Assembly: GCA_002500745.1 (NCBI GenBank)
Contig: DLST01000018.1
Location: forward strand, 281,227 to 345,226
DNA: 64,000 nt
Origin: Sphingobacterium sp. UBA7855
GTDB taxonomy: Bacteria; Bacteroidota; Bacteroidia; Sphingobacteriales; Sphingobacteriaceae
Direction of reading: 5' to 3'
How positions within the stretch are numbered: position 1 is the first letter of the stretch; the number at the start of each line of letters is the position of its first letter. The notes beneath the pieces were generated by a model that was given only the letters and a program-made list of their open reading frames with translations, was not told the DNA's origin and did not search any database. This document shows, in pieces, positions 19,891 to 31,616 of the stretch. The translations under genes and the position numbers were made by a program.

Positions 19891-20541
19891 ATGAGCAAAT
19901 TGAGATTAGCATTTATATTCTTTACAATTTTATTTATTTCATCATATACTACACTACAGGCACAAAATCCTGCCTCGGCTCCCCAGACTAAAACAGCACA
20001 ACAGGATAATACCTTCAAGTATAGTCCCGATGGATTAAAAAAAGGAAGTTTGTCCAATCAATTTGATCACCTTAACTATATCTCGAAAAACAACTATGAT
20101 TTCAAGATGGTACGTAAAACCAATCTTGACATTGTCAAAAGGAATGTGATTGATACCGTAGCAAAATTGCAAAAAGAAATCAGTTCCTTGAAATCATCTT
20201 CAAGCAATTATTCTTCGAACACAAAAAATTTGCAAGATTCTATCCAGGTCTTAAACGATCAGCTGGCACAAGAGAAAGAAAAGACAGAAAGTTTATCTTT
20301 CTTGGGAATCAATACATCGAAAGCTTTTTACAATACAGTTGTTTGGACGATCATTGGGATATTGGCAGTAGCGACATTTATTTTTCTATTTTCCTATCGA
20401 AAAGCAAAAGTGGATACAGTTGAATTCCAAAAGACAGCAGAGCAATCCCAGGAAGAATTTGCAACTTTTCGCAAAAAGGCTATGGAAAAAGAACAACTGC
20501 TTAAGCGCCAGCTACAAGACGAGTTAAACAAAAAAATCTAG
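19891..20541 (+). CDS. Exported coiled-coil protein with one membrane segment, function unknown
   Basis: About 216 residues. A signal peptide (MSKLRLAFIFFTILFISS... to LQAQ) is followed by a Gln/Ser-rich stretch, a coiled coil (roughly residues 85-140, with a KxxLxxQLAQEKEKTESL pattern), one transmembrane helix (VVWTIIGILAVATFIFLFS) and a charged Gln/Lys-rich cytoplasmic tail. No enzymatic motif is visible. The ATG at 19891 gives the clean signal peptide; one at 19864 adds nine residues. It stands alone between araR and atpDC and has its own terminator. Function unknown. Confidence 0.7.
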   Translation: MSKLRLAFIFFTILFISSYTTLQAQNPASAPQTKTAQQDNTFKYSPDGLKKGSLSNQFDHLNYISKNNYDFKMVRKTNLDIVKRNVIDTVAKLQKEISSLKSSSSNYSSNTKNLQDSIQVLNDQLAQEKEKTESLSFLGINTSKAFYNTVVWTIIGILAVATFIFLFSYRKAKVDTVEFQKTAEQSQEEFATFRKKAMEKEQLLKRQLQDELNKKI

Positions 20542-20573
20542 CACTCTTTTTTCTAAAATTAGGAGATGTATCT

Positions 20574-20625
20574 TGATCGACCTGTAGCGAATTCATGAAC
20601 CATTCGATTACAGGTCGATTTTATT
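20574..20625 (+). terminator. Intrinsic terminator
   Basis: Inverted repeat tcgacctgta (20577-20586) / tacaggtcga (20609-20618), extended by cgaa/ttcg inside the loop and followed by ttttattt. It ends the coiled-coil protein gene. Confidence 0.7.
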
Positions 20626-20746
20626 TAGCAGTGTAGGTTAAGGAAGAATAACTATCTTTGCATAGATCGAAATTGAAACAGACAGAATTACAATAGATAA
20701 CATTTTGACCTACGTTAATAAATTTATAATTTAATTATAAATTCTA

Positions 20747-20778
20747 TTTGTTTTTAAATACGAATAACCTTATTTTTG
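20747..20778 (+). promoter_or_regulatory. atpDC promoter, Bacteroidota type
   Basis: TTTG (20747-20750) is followed after 20 bases by TATTTTTG (20771-20778), an exact TTTG-N20-TAnnTTTG match, about 70 bp before atpD. A second exact -7 match, TATCTTTG at 20653-20660, has no good -33 partner. Nothing else is seen in this 305-bp gap apart from the upstream terminator. Confidence 0.65.
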
Positions 20779-20828
20779 CTGACCAAAAAAGAGGCCTTTT
20801 ATGTCTCTTATATAAAATTGATTAATAA

Positions 20829-22349
<1,521 letters not shown>

Positions 22350-22370
22350 TTTAGATTATATCTAAGAATA

Positions 22371-22619
22371 ATGAAATTAACAATTATCACTCCTGACAAA
22401 TTAGCATTCGAAGGCGAAGTAACAGCTGTTACTGTACCTGGCTCTGCAGGCTCTTTCCAAATTTTGAAAGACCACGCTGCCATCGTTTCTACTTTGGAAG
22501 ATGGAAAAGTAATTATTCAACAAGGTAAAGGTGAACAAGAAGTGTTCATTAAAGGTGGTGTTGTCGAAGCAAAAGACAATGTCATTACCGTGCTTGCTGA
22601 AGGAATTATCGGAGATTAA
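22371..22619 (+). CDS. atpC: F1Fo ATP synthase subunit epsilon
   Basis: An 82-residue protein covering the N-terminal beta-sandwich (LTIITPDKLAFEGEVTAVTVPGSAGSFQILKDHAAIVS). The usual C-terminal two-helix inhibitory hairpin is missing; canonical epsilon is about 130-140 residues. This short form is common in Bacteroidota, so it is probably not a truncation. Without the hairpin, the classical epsilon inhibition of ATP hydrolysis is not expected. Confidence 0.95.
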   Translation: MKLTIITPDKLAFEGEVTAVTVPGSAGSFQILKDHAAIVSTLEDGKVIIQQGKGEQEVFIKGGVVEAKDNVITVLAEGIIGD

Positions 22620-22642
22620 ATCAAATCGATTTTATAAAATTT

Positions 22643-22680
22643 AAAAGCTTCCGGTAGAAATATCGGAAGCTTTTTTTTTA
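22643..22680 (+). terminator. Intrinsic terminator after atpC
   Basis: An 11-bp stem aaaagcttccg / cggaagctttt around a 10-base loop, followed by a run of T. It is a textbook terminator for atpDC. Confidence 0.88.
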
Positions 22681-23016
22681 AAGTTTTTTTGACGTTTTCA
22701 TCATTTTAAGAAGAAAATTGACCGTTGTCACAAAAAATAATTTTATAGAACAGTAGACCAATTTTAAATACGGTATACGACTAACAAAATATAAAACCGA
22801 ATAAACCTAATTTTTAATCAATAAAAATCGTTAAAACACACTAATATAAAATTTTATTCTAAATTCAAAATTAGCAGTTTGCCTATTGTCAATTATTGGA
22901 ATTCCTACTACCTTGAGGAAATGAAATTCGAAAGTTTTTATTAAAACTTGAGATCACATGATTTACCACCAAAAACACCACGAAGGGAATTATTATACTG
23001 AGGTAAATTTAGGGTT
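22681..23016 (+). other. ilvE upstream region with a short coupled upstream ORF
   Basis: This AT-rich region has no long gene. A 20-codon frame, ATG 22958 to TGA 23018-23020, ends in ATGA overlap with the ilvE start. It has a few Leu and Val codons but no run of branched-chain codons, so a classical ilv attenuator peptide is not evident. A weak promoter-like TTG-N20-TACCTTGA ends near 22917. No T-run terminator is seen. Confidence 0.35.
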
Positions 23017-23907
23017 ATGAAATACTACGATAAAAATACATTGATCTATTTGAATGGAGCTTTTGTAAAAGCTTCCGAAGCGGTATTGGATCCGTTTGCA
23101 CAGTCACTGCATTATGGGTATGCTGTATTCGATGGATTACGCGCATATAATACCCACAATGGCCCCCGTATCTTTAAAGCTGATAAGCACTTCGACCGTT
23201 TGAAGAGATCATGTGAAGGGGTTAATATTCCTTATCGTTGGAGCAATAGAGAGCTGATCGACATCTGTTATGAGCTACTGGCCACCAATAACCTCAGAGA
23301 AGCCTATATACGTCCATTGGTATTGACCGGTTCAAATATGCACTTAACCTCATCAACCGAAGCAACAATCATGATTGCAGCCTGGGAATGGGGTCCATAT
23401 CTTGGTCAAAACTTATTACGGGTATGTATTTCGGATATCAAAAGACCTAATCCAAAATCGTTTAAAATTGACTCGAAAATCTCTGGGCAGTATGTTAACT
23501 CCATTCTTGCCACAACGGAAGCCATCGAAAGAGGGTATGACGAAGCTTTAATGCTCGACCACGAAGGTTATGTTGCCCAAGCATCCAGTGAAAACATCTT
23601 TATCGAAAAAGATTTCAAAATCTATACACCGCCCACGAAAAACATCTTCCCGGGCATTACACGCCAAACGGTAAAAAATATCTGTAAAAAGTTAAATTTT
23701 GAAGTTATCGAAAAGCAACTGACTGTTGAAGATATTTACACCGCAGACAGCGCCTTCTTATGTGGGACTGCCGCAGAAATCATCGGAATCAAACAAGTCG
23801 ATGATGTCATCTATCAAGAAGCGTGGGAACACAGCATAGGGGCATCAATCCAAAGACGTTATAAAAATTTAGTATTAGAGAACGAAAATTATGAAGTCAT
23901 CATCTAA
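23017..23907 (+). CDS. ilvE: Branched-chain amino acid aminotransferase
   Basis: A 296-residue class IV PLP aminotransferase. [18 protein letters not shown] is the N-terminal substrate-binding motif. The PLP lysine lies in [20 protein letters not shown], and [17 protein letters not shown] plus [12 protein letters not shown] bind PLP phosphate. It interconverts Leu, Ile and Val with their 2-oxo acids. It is the first gene of the ilv/leu cluster, 13 bp before the preferred ilvD start. Confidence 0.95.
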   Translation: MKYYDKNTLIYLNGAFVKASEAVLDPFAQSLHYGYAVFDGLRAYNTHNGPRIFKADKHFDRLKRSCEGVNIPYRWSNRELIDICYELLATNNLREAYIRPLVLTGSNMHLTSSTEATIMIAAWEWGPYLGQNLLRVCISDIKRPNPKSFKIDSKISGQYVNSILATTEAIERGYDEALMLDHEGYVAQASSENIFIEKDFKIYTPPTKNIFPGITRQTVKNICKKLNFEVIEKQLTVEDIYTADSAFLCGTAAEIIGIKQVDDVIYQEAWEHSIGASIQRRYKNLVLENENYEVII

Positions 23908-23920
23908 CGGCGAAAACGCA

Positions 23921-25591
23921 ATGAACAAATACAGCCGTACATTTACACAAGACGAAACGCAACCTGCTGCAAAAGCCATGCTTTACGGTATCGGTCTTAC
24001 AGATGCCGACATGGACAAAGCACAGGTCGGTATTGCCAGCATGGGATATGATGGTAATACGTGTAATATGCACTTAAATGATTTAGCACAAATCGTCAAG
24101 AAGGGCGTTTGGAACAATGATTTAGTGGGTTTGACCTTTGGAACTATTGGCGTCAGTGACGGTATGAGCAATGGTACCGATGGGATGCGTTATTCGTTGG
24201 TAAGCCGGGATGTGATCGCTGATAGTATCGAAACAATCTGCGGTGGACAATATTATGATGGCTTGATCTCTATTCCTGGCTGTGACAAAAACATGCCTGG
24301 TGCAATTATGGCAATGGCCCGTTTGGATCGCCCTTCTTTAATGGTATATGGCGGTACCATCGCTCCTGGCCACTACAAAGGCGAAGAATTAAATATTGTA
24401 TCTGCATTCGAAGCATTGGGACAACGCATCTGTGGAAATCTTTCCGATGAAGACTATGAAGGCATTATCAAACATACCTGTCCGGGTGCTGGTGCTTGTG
24501 GCGGAATGTATACAGCAAATACCATGGCTTCGGCAATTGAAGCCTTGGGCATGAGCTTACCATACTCATCTTCCAACCCTGCGATTTCGGAAGAAAAGAA
24601 AAATGAATGTTTAGAGGCAGGTCAACATATCCGCACGCTGCTTGAGAAAGATATCAAGCCCTCTGATATCATGACACGTAAAGCATTTGAGAATGCGCTA
24701 CGTACCATTGTTATCTTGGGTGGTAGTACGAATGCTGTACTTCACTTTATCGCAATTGGTAAAGCCGTAGGCGTAGATATCACGCAAGATGACTTCCAAC
24801 GCATGAGTGACGAAACCCCTGTATTAGCTGACTTCAAACCATCCGGTAAATACTTGATGCAAGATCTTCAGCAATTTGGTGGAACTCCTGCTGTCATGAA
24901 ATATCTTTTAAATGAAGGTTTACTTCATGGTGACTGTATTACGGTAACAGGAAAAACGGTCGCTGAGAACTTGGCTGATGTTAAATCAATCATGGAATAT
25001 GACCAACCGATTATCAAACCCTTGAGCGATCCAATCAAGGCTACTGGACACTTACAGATTCTTTATGGGAACTTAGCAGAGAAAGGTTCTGTTGCCAAGA
25101 TTTCCGGTAAAGAAGGTGAAAAATTCACTGGTCCTGCACGCGTATTCGATGGAGAGCATGATTTAGTGGCCGGTATTGCATCTGGTAGAATCAAACCAGG
25201 AGATGTTGTCGTGATCAAAAATGAAGGTCCTGTTGGCGCACCAGGCATGCCTGAAATGCTTAAACCGACATCATTGATTATTGGTGCAGGCTTGGGTAAA
25301 TCTGTTGCTTTAATCACCGATGGCCGTTTCTCTGGTGGAACGCATGGTTTTGTCGTCGGGCATATCACACCGGAATCTTACAAAGGCGGCTTAATCGGCC
25401 TTGTACATGATGATGATATTATCGAGATTGACGCGGTCAATAACAGCATCAATGTACTCCTTTCGGATGAGGAGATCGCACAACGCCGTACCGCTTGGGT
25501 ACAACCAGCGTTAAAAGTTAGCAAGGGAGTTTTATACAAATACGCCAAAACAGTTGCCGACGCCTCAGAAGGCTGTGTAACGGATCAGTAG
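23921..25591 (+). CDS. ilvD: Dihydroxy-acid dehydratase
   Basis: About 556 residues. Fe-S cysteines lie in GCDKNMPG and [17 protein letters not shown], and a third in the CNMHLNDLA segment. [22 protein letters not shown] is the C-terminal family signature. It dehydrates dihydroxy acids to the 2-oxo acids of Val and Ile. The ATG at 23921 ([23 protein letters not shown]) matches the family start; an ATG at 23891 would overlap ilvE by 17 bp and add ten residues. Confidence 0.96.
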   Translation: MNKYSRTFTQDETQPAAKAMLYGIGLTDADMDKAQVGIASMGYDGNTCNMHLNDLAQIVKKGVWNNDLVGLTFGTIGVSDGMSNGTDGMRYSLVSRDVIADSIETICGGQYYDGLISIPGCDKNMPGAIMAMARLDRPSLMVYGGTIAPGHYKGEELNIVSAFEALGQRICGNLSDEDYEGIIKHTCPGAGACGGMYTANTMASAIEALGMSLPYSSSNPAISEEKKNECLEAGQHIRTLLEKDIKPSDIMTRKAFENALRTIVILGGSTNAVLHFIAIGKAVGVDITQDDFQRMSDETPVLADFKPSGKYLMQDLQQFGGTPAVMKYLLNEGLLHGDCITVTGKTVAENLADVKSIMEYDQPIIKPLSDPIKATGHLQILYGNLAEKGSVAKISGKEGEKFTGPARVFDGEHDLVAGIASGRIKPGDVVVIKNEGPVGAPGMPEMLKPTSLIIGAGLGKSVALITDGRFSGGTHGFVVGHITPESYKGGLIGLVHDDDIIEIDAVNNSINVLLSDEEIAQRRTAWVQPALKVSKGVLYKYAKTVADASEGCVTDQ

Positions 25592-25605
25592 AAAATAAAA
25601 AACAG

Positions 25606-25650
25606 AGACTTTAAGCGAATAAAGACCTAAACAATCGACGCTTAAGGTCT
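25606..25650 (+). promoter_or_regulatory. Intercistronic hairpin with alternative pairing, ilvD-ilvB gap
   Basis: agactttaagcg (25606-25617) pairs with cgcttaaggtct (25639-25650) through 12 bp including one G-U. Inside the loop agacct (25623-25628) can pair with the same right arm (aggtct 25645-25650), giving a mutually exclusive smaller hairpin. There is no T-run, so it is not a simple terminator. An RNA switch or processing site is possible but unproven. Confidence 0.45.
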
Positions 25651-25706
25651 CAGATCGAATATCTAAATACTAAAAAGACTGAATAATCAACAAAAAAATC
25701 AACGTA

Positions 25707-27449
25707 ATGAGTACACTGGAAATAACAGAAAATAAGGCGACCGCAGCACAACAAACTCCGACACAAATTTCGGGATCTAAAGCTGTATTGGAAGCCTTAT
25801 TGAGCGAAGGAGTTGATACCGTATTTGGTTATCCTGGAGGCGCAATTATGCCTATCTATGATGCCCTTTATGATTATACGGATCGTCTGAAGCATATTTT
25901 AGTGCGCCATGAACAAGGTGGAATCCACGCGGCGCAAGGTTATGCAAGAACTTCAGGTCGTACTGGTGTCGTCTTTGCGACAAGTGGTCCTGGAGCAACA
26001 AACTTAGTTACTGGATTGGCTGACGCCATGATTGACAGTAACCCGATCGTCTGTGTTACAGGCCAGGTTTTCGCTTCACTATTAGGAACTGATGCATTTC
26101 AGGAAACTGATGTCATCAATATCACGGCACCGGTCACCAAGTGGAACTATCAAGTTACCGACGCCACTGAAATTCCAGCTGCACTTGCAAAAGCATTTTA
26201 TATTGCCAGCACTGGCCGTCCAGGGCCGGTATTGATCGATATCACTAAAAACGCGCAATTGCAATTGTTTGATTATTATGGTTACGAAAAGTGCAACCAC
26301 GTACGCAGCTACAGACCTGCGCCACAAGTACGAAAAGAATATGTCGAACAAGCGGCAGCCTTAATCAACAATGCCAAGAAACCATTTGTTCTTTGGGGAC
26401 AAGGAATCATTTTAGGAAAAGCCGAGGAGGAATTTAAAACATTTATCGAAAAGGCCGGCATCCCTGCTGCAAGCACTGTTATGGGGTTGAGCGCTCTCCC
26501 AACAGACCATAAACTTCATGTCGGCATGCTTGGTATGCACGGTAACTATGCGCCAAACGTAATGACCAATGAATGCGATGTGTTAATTGCTATCGGTATG
26601 CGATTCGACGACCGCGTAACGGGTCGTTTAGATAAATACGCCAAACAGGCAAAAGTAATCCATTTGGATATAGACCCAGCTGAGATTGACAAAAATGTAC
26701 AGACAACCGTACCTGTATGGGGCGACTGTAAAGAATCACTCCCGATGCTGACGGAATTGATAAATGCAACAGACCATTCTGCTTGGTTAGCGCAATTCCG
26801 CGAACTTGAAAAAGAAGAAATCAAGGAAGTGATCCAGGATGAACTTCATCCGCAAACAGATATTATGACGATGGGTGAAGTCATCAATGTGCTGAATGAA
26901 TTGACGGGAGGTGATGCGATCATCACAACCGACGTTGGTCAACACCAAATGGTAACTTGTCGCTATGCTAAATTTAATAACAGCAAATCAAATGTAACCT
27001 CAGGAGGTTTGGGAACCATGGGTTTTGGACTTCCGGCAGCTATCGGTGCTTGGTACGGCGCTCCAGAAAAAACTGTTGTGGCCATCATCGGCGACGGTGG
27101 TATACAGATGACCATTCAAGAGTTGGGAACGATCATGCAATTTGGTGCAAAAGTCAAAATTATGATCCTCAACAATGAATTCCTGGGCATGGTACGTCAG
27201 TGGCAGCAATTATTCCACGACAGGCGCTATTCATTCGTGAACATCACCAGTCCTGATTTTGTTGCTGTAGCGAAAGGCTATTACATTGACGGTCAGAAGA
27301 TTTCGGAAAGAAAAGATCTCCGCAATGCGCTGAAAACAATGATTGATCATGACGGAGCTTATCTATTGGAAGTGATGGTTGGTAAGGAAAATAATGTATT
27401 CCCAATGGTTGCTCAAGGAACATCGGTATCTGAGATACGCTTAAAGTAG
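25707..27449 (+). CDS. ilvB: Acetolactate synthase, large (catalytic) subunit
   Basis: A 580-residue TPP enzyme. The N-terminal VFGYPGGAIMPIYDAL and RHEQGGIHAAQGYARTSG contain the activating Glu. The C-terminal TPP domain has GDGGIQMTIQELGTI and LNNEFLGMVRQWQQLF. A middle FAD-binding-like domain (RFDDRVTGRLDKYAK) is present. It condenses pyruvate with pyruvate or 2-oxobutyrate, the first common step of Val/Ile synthesis. It is followed by the small subunit gene after 7 bp. Confidence 0.97.
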   Translation: MSTLEITENKATAAQQTPTQISGSKAVLEALLSEGVDTVFGYPGGAIMPIYDALYDYTDRLKHILVRHEQGGIHAAQGYARTSGRTGVVFATSGPGATNLVTGLADAMIDSNPIVCVTGQVFASLLGTDAFQETDVINITAPVTKWNYQVTDATEIPAALAKAFYIASTGRPGPVLIDITKNAQLQLFDYYGYEKCNHVRSYRPAPQVRKEYVEQAAALINNAKKPFVLWGQGIILGKAEEEFKTFIEKAGIPAASTVMGLSALPTDHKLHVGMLGMHGNYAPNVMTNECDVLIAIGMRFDDRVTGRLDKYAKQAKVIHLDIDPAEIDKNVQTTVPVWGDCKESLPMLTELINATDHSAWLAQFRELEKEEIKEVIQDELHPQTDIMTMGEVINVLNELTGGDAIITTDVGQHQMVTCRYAKFNNSKSNVTSGGLGTMGFGLPAAIGAWYGAPEKTVVAIIGDGGIQMTIQELGTIMQFGAKVKIMILNNEFLGMVRQWQQLFHDRRYSFVNITSPDFVAVAKGYYIDGQKISERKDLRNALKTMIDHDGAYLLEVMVGKENNVFPMVAQGTSVSEIRLK

Positions 27450-27456
27450 AATTAAC

Positions 27457-28047
27457 ATGGAAAAACAAGAATATACCATCACCCTATATACAGAGAATTC
27501 GATCGGTCTTATCGGTCGGATTTCAACAATTTTTTCGAGAAGAAAAATCAATATCGAAAGTTTGAACACTTCCCCTTCTGAAGTGGAAGGGATACATCGT
27601 TTTACCATTGTGATCACGGAAGCGGAGGATGTTCTGCGTAAGCTTTGCCGTCAGCTGGAAAAACAAATTGACATTCTTAAAGCCTACTACAATACCAATG
27701 ATGAAGTGATCTGGCAAGAACAGGCATTGTATAAAGTGCCTGCGGATGTTGTGAATGAAAAAGTTTACGTTGAGCGGTTGTTACGTCAATACGGTGCGAA
27801 TGTCGTTGTGATCCGCAACGATTATATTGTATTTGAAACGGCCGGTCACCGCGAAGAGATTGATAAGTTAACCGAAGAGTTGACAAAATACGGCTTGATC
27901 GAATTTGTACGTGGAGCCCGTATTGCCATCATCAAGGATAGTGCTGGCTTCCACTCCAAATTGGTTCAGTTTGAAGCCCAAGAGCCTTCTGAAGAAATTG
28001 TAGAAAACGAATATCTCGACAAAAGAGATGATGTATTTACAATGTAA
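27457..28047 (+). CDS. ilvN: Acetolactate synthase, small (regulatory) subunit
   Basis: A 196-residue protein. The N-terminal ACT domain (ITLYTENSIGLIGRISTIFSRRKINIESLN) is followed by a second ACT-like region and a C-terminal ALS small-subunit domain. It binds valine and confers feedback control and full activity on IlvB. The length matches the longer type of small subunit (IlvH/N class). It lies directly between ilvB and the DinB-like gene. Confidence 0.94.
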   Translation: MEKQEYTITLYTENSIGLIGRISTIFSRRKINIESLNTSPSEVEGIHRFTIVITEAEDVLRKLCRQLEKQIDILKAYYNTNDEVIWQEQALYKVPADVVNEKVYVERLLRQYGANVVVIRNDYIVFETAGHREEIDKLTEELTKYGLIEFVRGARIAIIKDSAGFHSKLVQFEAQEPSEEIVENEYLDKRDDVFTM

Positions 28048-28061
28048 GCATTAAAAATATC

Positions 28062-28526
28062 ATGCAAGAAACATTTAAATTTATCTTAAAGTCACGTCAA
28101 AAATTCATTGAATTAATTGAAGGTCTTTCTATAGAACAGCTTAACAAAATTCCTGTAGGATTTAACAACAATATCATCTGGAATTTTGCGCATATCGTTG
28201 TCAGTACCCAGACCTTGATCTATGTGCGTACAGGAATTAAAGCCGATACGGCTTGGGTGAAATATAACGAAGATTATAAAAAAGACACCAAACCGACCCG
28301 CTTTGTTGAACAAGCGGAGATTGATGAATTAAAAGAAATCGCAATCCGTAGTATTGAGCAAATTGCCGCCGATTATGACAATGGTGTCTTTGGAGAAATA
28401 ACTTCCTTTTCAACAGCAACCTATGGTTATCCAATGGAAACCATTGAAGAAGTTATTGCCCTGACATCTGGACACGACAATGTTCATTTCGGCTATGCAA
28501 TGGCGCAACGCAGATTAGTACAATAA
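28062..28526 (+). CDS. DinB-family four-helix protein
   Basis: A 154-residue protein with a DinB/YfiT-like four-helix pattern. Candidate metal-binding histidines are in NFAHIVVS (about residue 44) and SGHDNVHFGYAMAQRR (about 138 and 142), the usual three-His arrangement. The family includes thiol transferases and many proteins of unknown function. It is 14 bp after ilvN and 45 bp before ilvC, so it is co-transcribed with the valine/isoleucine genes. Its role there is unknown. Confidence 0.82.
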   Translation: MQETFKFILKSRQKFIELIEGLSIEQLNKIPVGFNNNIIWNFAHIVVSTQTLIYVRTGIKADTAWVKYNEDYKKDTKPTRFVEQAEIDELKEIAIRSIEQIAADYDNGVFGEITSFSTATYGYPMETIEEVIALTSGHDNVHFGYAMAQRRLVQ

Positions 28527-28571
28527 TTAGAACAAATAATCAACAACCCATAACAGAAAGAAAGTAAAACA

Positions 28572-30053
28572 ATGGCAAATTATTTCAACACTTTACCGCT
28601 TAGAGAGCAGTTAGAACAATTAAGTCACGCTGAATTCATGGACAACACCGAATTCACGGATGGCGTAAATGCTTTAAAAGGTAAAAAAATCGTAATCGTA
28701 GGATGTGGCGCACAAGGCTTGAACCAAGGTTTAAACTTAAGAGATAGCGGATTGGACGTTTCTTATGCTTTACGTAAAGAAGCTATTGAACAAAAAAGAG
28801 ATTCTTGGAAAAATGCTACGGACAACAATTTTAACGTAGGAACTTACGAAGAATTGATTCCCACTGCAGATTTAGTCATCAACTTGACTCCAGATAAACA
28901 ACACACTTCAGTTATCAACGCCGTAATGCCTTTGATGAAAGAGGGTGCTACATTATCGTATTCACACGGTTTCAACATTGTGGAAGAAGGCATGCAAATC
29001 CGTAAAGATATTACGGTCATCATGGTTGCGCCAAAATGTCCAGGTTCTGAGGTTCGCGCAGAGTACCTTCGTGGCTTTGGTGTACCTACTTTAATTGCTG
29101 TTCACCCTGAGAATGACCCGCAAGGAAAAGGATGGGCTGAAGCAAAAGCTTATTGTGTAGGAACAGGTGGCCACAAAGCAGGCGTATTGAAATCTTCATT
29201 CGTAGCTGAAGTGAAATCAGATTTGATGGGTGAGCAAACGATTCTTTGCGGATTGTTGCAAACAGGTTCGATCTTATCTTTCGACAAAATGATCGAAAAA
29301 GGCATCGAAGCTGGTTATGCATCCAAATTGGTACAATACGGTGTAGAAGTTATCACTGAAGCGTTGAAACATGGTGGTGTAAGCGGTATGATGGATCGTT
29401 TGAGCAATCCTGCGAAAGTGAAAGCTTTTGAGATCTCCGAAGAATTGAAAGATATTATGCGCCCATTATTTCAAAAGCATCAAGACGACATCATGTCAGG
29501 CCACTTTAGCAAGACGATGATGGAAGACTGGGCAAACGGTGACGCCAACCTATTGAAATGGAGAGCTGAAACGGGTGAAACTGCATTTGAAAAAACACCA
29601 GCAGGTGATGTTAAAATCAGCGAACAAGAATATTTTGATAACTATACATTGATGGTTGCGTTCATCCGTGCAGGTGTTGAATTGGCATTTGAAACAATGG
29701 TTGAAGCGGGTATCAAACCTGAGTCGGCATACTATGAATCATTACATGAAACACCATTGATCGCCAACACAATTGCCCGTAAGAAATTGTTCGAGATGAA
29801 CCGTGTGATTTCTGATACAGCTGAATACGGTTGTTACCTATTCGATCAGGCTTGTAAACCGTTGTTGGCAGACTTTATGAAAACTGTAGATACTGATTTA
29901 GTCGGTAAAAACTTTAACGAAGGCCGGGATGGTTCAGTTGATAATGCTCAATTAGTTGTTATCAATGAAATTTTACGCGACCACCCCGTGGAAATTGTTG
30001 GGCGCAAATTGCGTAAAGCAATGACCGCAATGAAAGCGATCAAAACTGTTTAA
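28572..30053 (+). CDS. ilvC: Ketol-acid reductoisomerase, class II (long)
   Basis: A 493-residue enzyme. The Rossmann NADPH site is [21 protein letters not shown]. Two knotted C-terminal KARI repeats are present ([13 protein letters not shown] and [24 protein letters not shown]), the long form also found in enterobacteria and plants. It rearranges and reduces acetohydroxy acids in Val and Ile synthesis. It precedes leuC after a 132-bp gap with a strong hairpin. Confidence 0.97.
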   Translation: MANYFNTLPLREQLEQLSHAEFMDNTEFTDGVNALKGKKIVIVGCGAQGLNQGLNLRDSGLDVSYALRKEAIEQKRDSWKNATDNNFNVGTYEELIPTADLVINLTPDKQHTSVINAVMPLMKEGATLSYSHGFNIVEEGMQIRKDITVIMVAPKCPGSEVRAEYLRGFGVPTLIAVHPENDPQGKGWAEAKAYCVGTGGHKAGVLKSSFVAEVKSDLMGEQTILCGLLQTGSILSFDKMIEKGIEAGYASKLVQYGVEVITEALKHGGVSGMMDRLSNPAKVKAFEISEELKDIMRPLFQKHQDDIMSGHFSKTMMEDWANGDANLLKWRAETGETAFEKTPAGDVKISEQEYFDNYTLMVAFIRAGVELAFETMVEAGIKPESAYYESLHETPLIANTIARKKLFEMNRVISDTAEYGCYLFDQACKPLLADFMKTVDTDLVGKNFNEGRDGSVDNAQLVVINEILRDHPVEIVGRKLRKAMTAMKAIKTV

Positions 30054-30113
30054 AGTTTGTACGGAATTATACATGCTTCAAAATCATGAAAATTTCGTAA
30101 TTTAGTATATTGA

Positions 30114-30154
30114 AACCAAGGTGATATTGAGACATTTACAATATCACCTTGGTT
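30114..30154 (+). promoter_or_regulatory. Perfect 16-bp hairpin between ilvC and leuC
   Basis: aaccaaggtgatattg (30114-30129) and caatatcaccttggtt (30139-30154) pair perfectly around a 9-base loop. No T-run follows on the plus strand, so it is atypical as a terminator. It may be a processing or 3'-stabilising element, or a protein-binding palindrome separating the ilv and leu parts. Confidence 0.55.
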
Positions 30155-30185
30155 AATATAAAAATAACATAAGAGAGAATAAAAA

Positions 30186-31583
30186 ATGTCAAAAACTTTA
30201 GTAGAAAAAATTTGGGATGCGCACGTCGTCAAGCGCGAGGAAGGGTTCCCGGATATTATATATATCGACACCCATTTAATTCATGAAGTTACTTCACCTC
30301 AAGCTTTTGATGGCCTACGTAAAAGAGGAATCCCAGTTTTTCGTCCAAAACAAACGGTAGCTACTGCCGACCACAATGTACCGACACTTAATCAGCATTT
30401 ACCCATCAAAGAAGAATTATCGCGCTATCAGGTTGATATGCTCACCAAAAATTGTGCTGAATTTGGTATTGAATTATACGGTTTGGGGCACCCCTACCAA
30501 GGTATCGTACATGTTATTGGTCCAGAGCTGGGTATCACTTTACCGGGCAAAACGATGGTATGTGGCGATAGCCATACCTCCACTCACGGCGCTTTTGGAG
30601 CTATTGCTTTTGGTATTGGAACCTCTCAGGTTGAACAGGTCTTCGCAACGCAATGTTTATTGCAGTCGAAGCCAAAAACGATGAAAATTGAAGTCAACGG
30701 TACCCTTCAAAAAGGCGTTGGAGCTAAAGATATCATCTTGTATATCATTTCCAAAATTTCTGCTGCCGGCGGTACGGGTTACTTTATAGAATATGCTGGT
30801 TCAGCGATCCGTTCATTAAGCATGGAAGCACGTATGACCATTTGTAACATGAGTATCGAAATGGGCGCACGTGGAGGCTTAATTGCTCCGGATCAGATCA
30901 CTTTCGACTATGTCGAGGGCCGTGAATTCGCACCGAAAGGAGAAGAATGGGATAAAGCGTTAGCCTACTGGAAAACATTATATTCCGACGACGATGCCAT
31001 TTTCGATAAAGTATTGACTTTTGATGCGACAGACATCGCTCCCATGATTACTTACGGTACCAACCCCGGGATGGGAATGGGAATTGCAGAACATATTCCG
31101 GCAACTACTGCTCAACCAGAATCGGAAAGACCATCGTATCAAAAAGCATTGGACTACATGGGCTTTAAAGATGATTCAACAGTGCTTGGCAACCGTGTTG
31201 ATTACGTCTTCATCGGAAGTTGTACCAATTCCCGTATTGAAGATTTACGTGAAGTTGCCTCTTTCGTACAGGGTAAGCAAAAAGCACAGGACGTTGAAGT
31301 ATGGATTGTACCAGGCTCAAAGCAAGTAGAAAAACAAGCTAAGGAAGAAGGCTTGGATAGCATATTTGAGGCTGCAGGATTCCAACTACGCGAACCGGGA
31401 TGCTCCGCATGTTTAGGAATGAACGAAGATAAAATACCTGCTGGTAAATATTGCGTTTCGACTTCAAATAGAAACTTCGAAGGACGTCAAGGGCCTAATG
31501 CACGTACCATGCTGGTATCCCCCTTGACAGCAGCTGCCGCAGCAGTAACAGGTAAAATAACAGATGTAAGAGAGTTGATCTAA
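30186..31583 (+). CDS. leuC: 3-isopropylmalate dehydratase, large subunit
   Basis: A 465-residue aconitase-family subunit. [28 protein letters not shown] is the family signature. The 4Fe-4S cysteines lie in [14 protein letters not shown] and [11 protein letters not shown]. It isomerises 2- to 3-isopropylmalate together with LeuD. Unusually, leuD is not adjacent: a lipoprotein gene and a terminator lie between them. Confidence 0.96.
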   Translation: MSKTLVEKIWDAHVVKREEGFPDIIYIDTHLIHEVTSPQAFDGLRKRGIPVFRPKQTVATADHNVPTLNQHLPIKEELSRYQVDMLTKNCAEFGIELYGLGHPYQGIVHVIGPELGITLPGKTMVCGDSHTSTHGAFGAIAFGIGTSQVEQVFATQCLLQSKPKTMKIEVNGTLQKGVGAKDIILYIISKISAAGGTGYFIEYAGSAIRSLSMEARMTICNMSIEMGARGGLIAPDQITFDYVEGREFAPKGEEWDKALAYWKTLYSDDDAIFDKVLTFDATDIAPMITYGTNPGMGMGIAEHIPATTAQPESERPSYQKALDYMGFKDDSTVLGNRVDYVFIGSCTNSRIEDLREVASFVQGKQKAQDVEVWIVPGSKQVEKQAKEEGLDSIFEAAGFQLREPGCSACLGMNEDKIPAGKYCVSTSNRNFEGRQGPNARTMLVSPLTAAAAAVTGKITDVRELI

Positions 31584-31616
31584 AAAAATTAAAACGTAAA
31601 ATATATTAATCTAAAA

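Noticed and set aside
20653..20660. Second atpDC promoter
   Set aside because: TATCTTTG matches the -7 element but no TTTG lies at the right distance upstream.
22681..23016. Classical branched-chain leader peptide with attenuator
   Set aside because: No run of Leu, Ile or Val codons and no poly-U hairpin between the upstream frame and ilvE.
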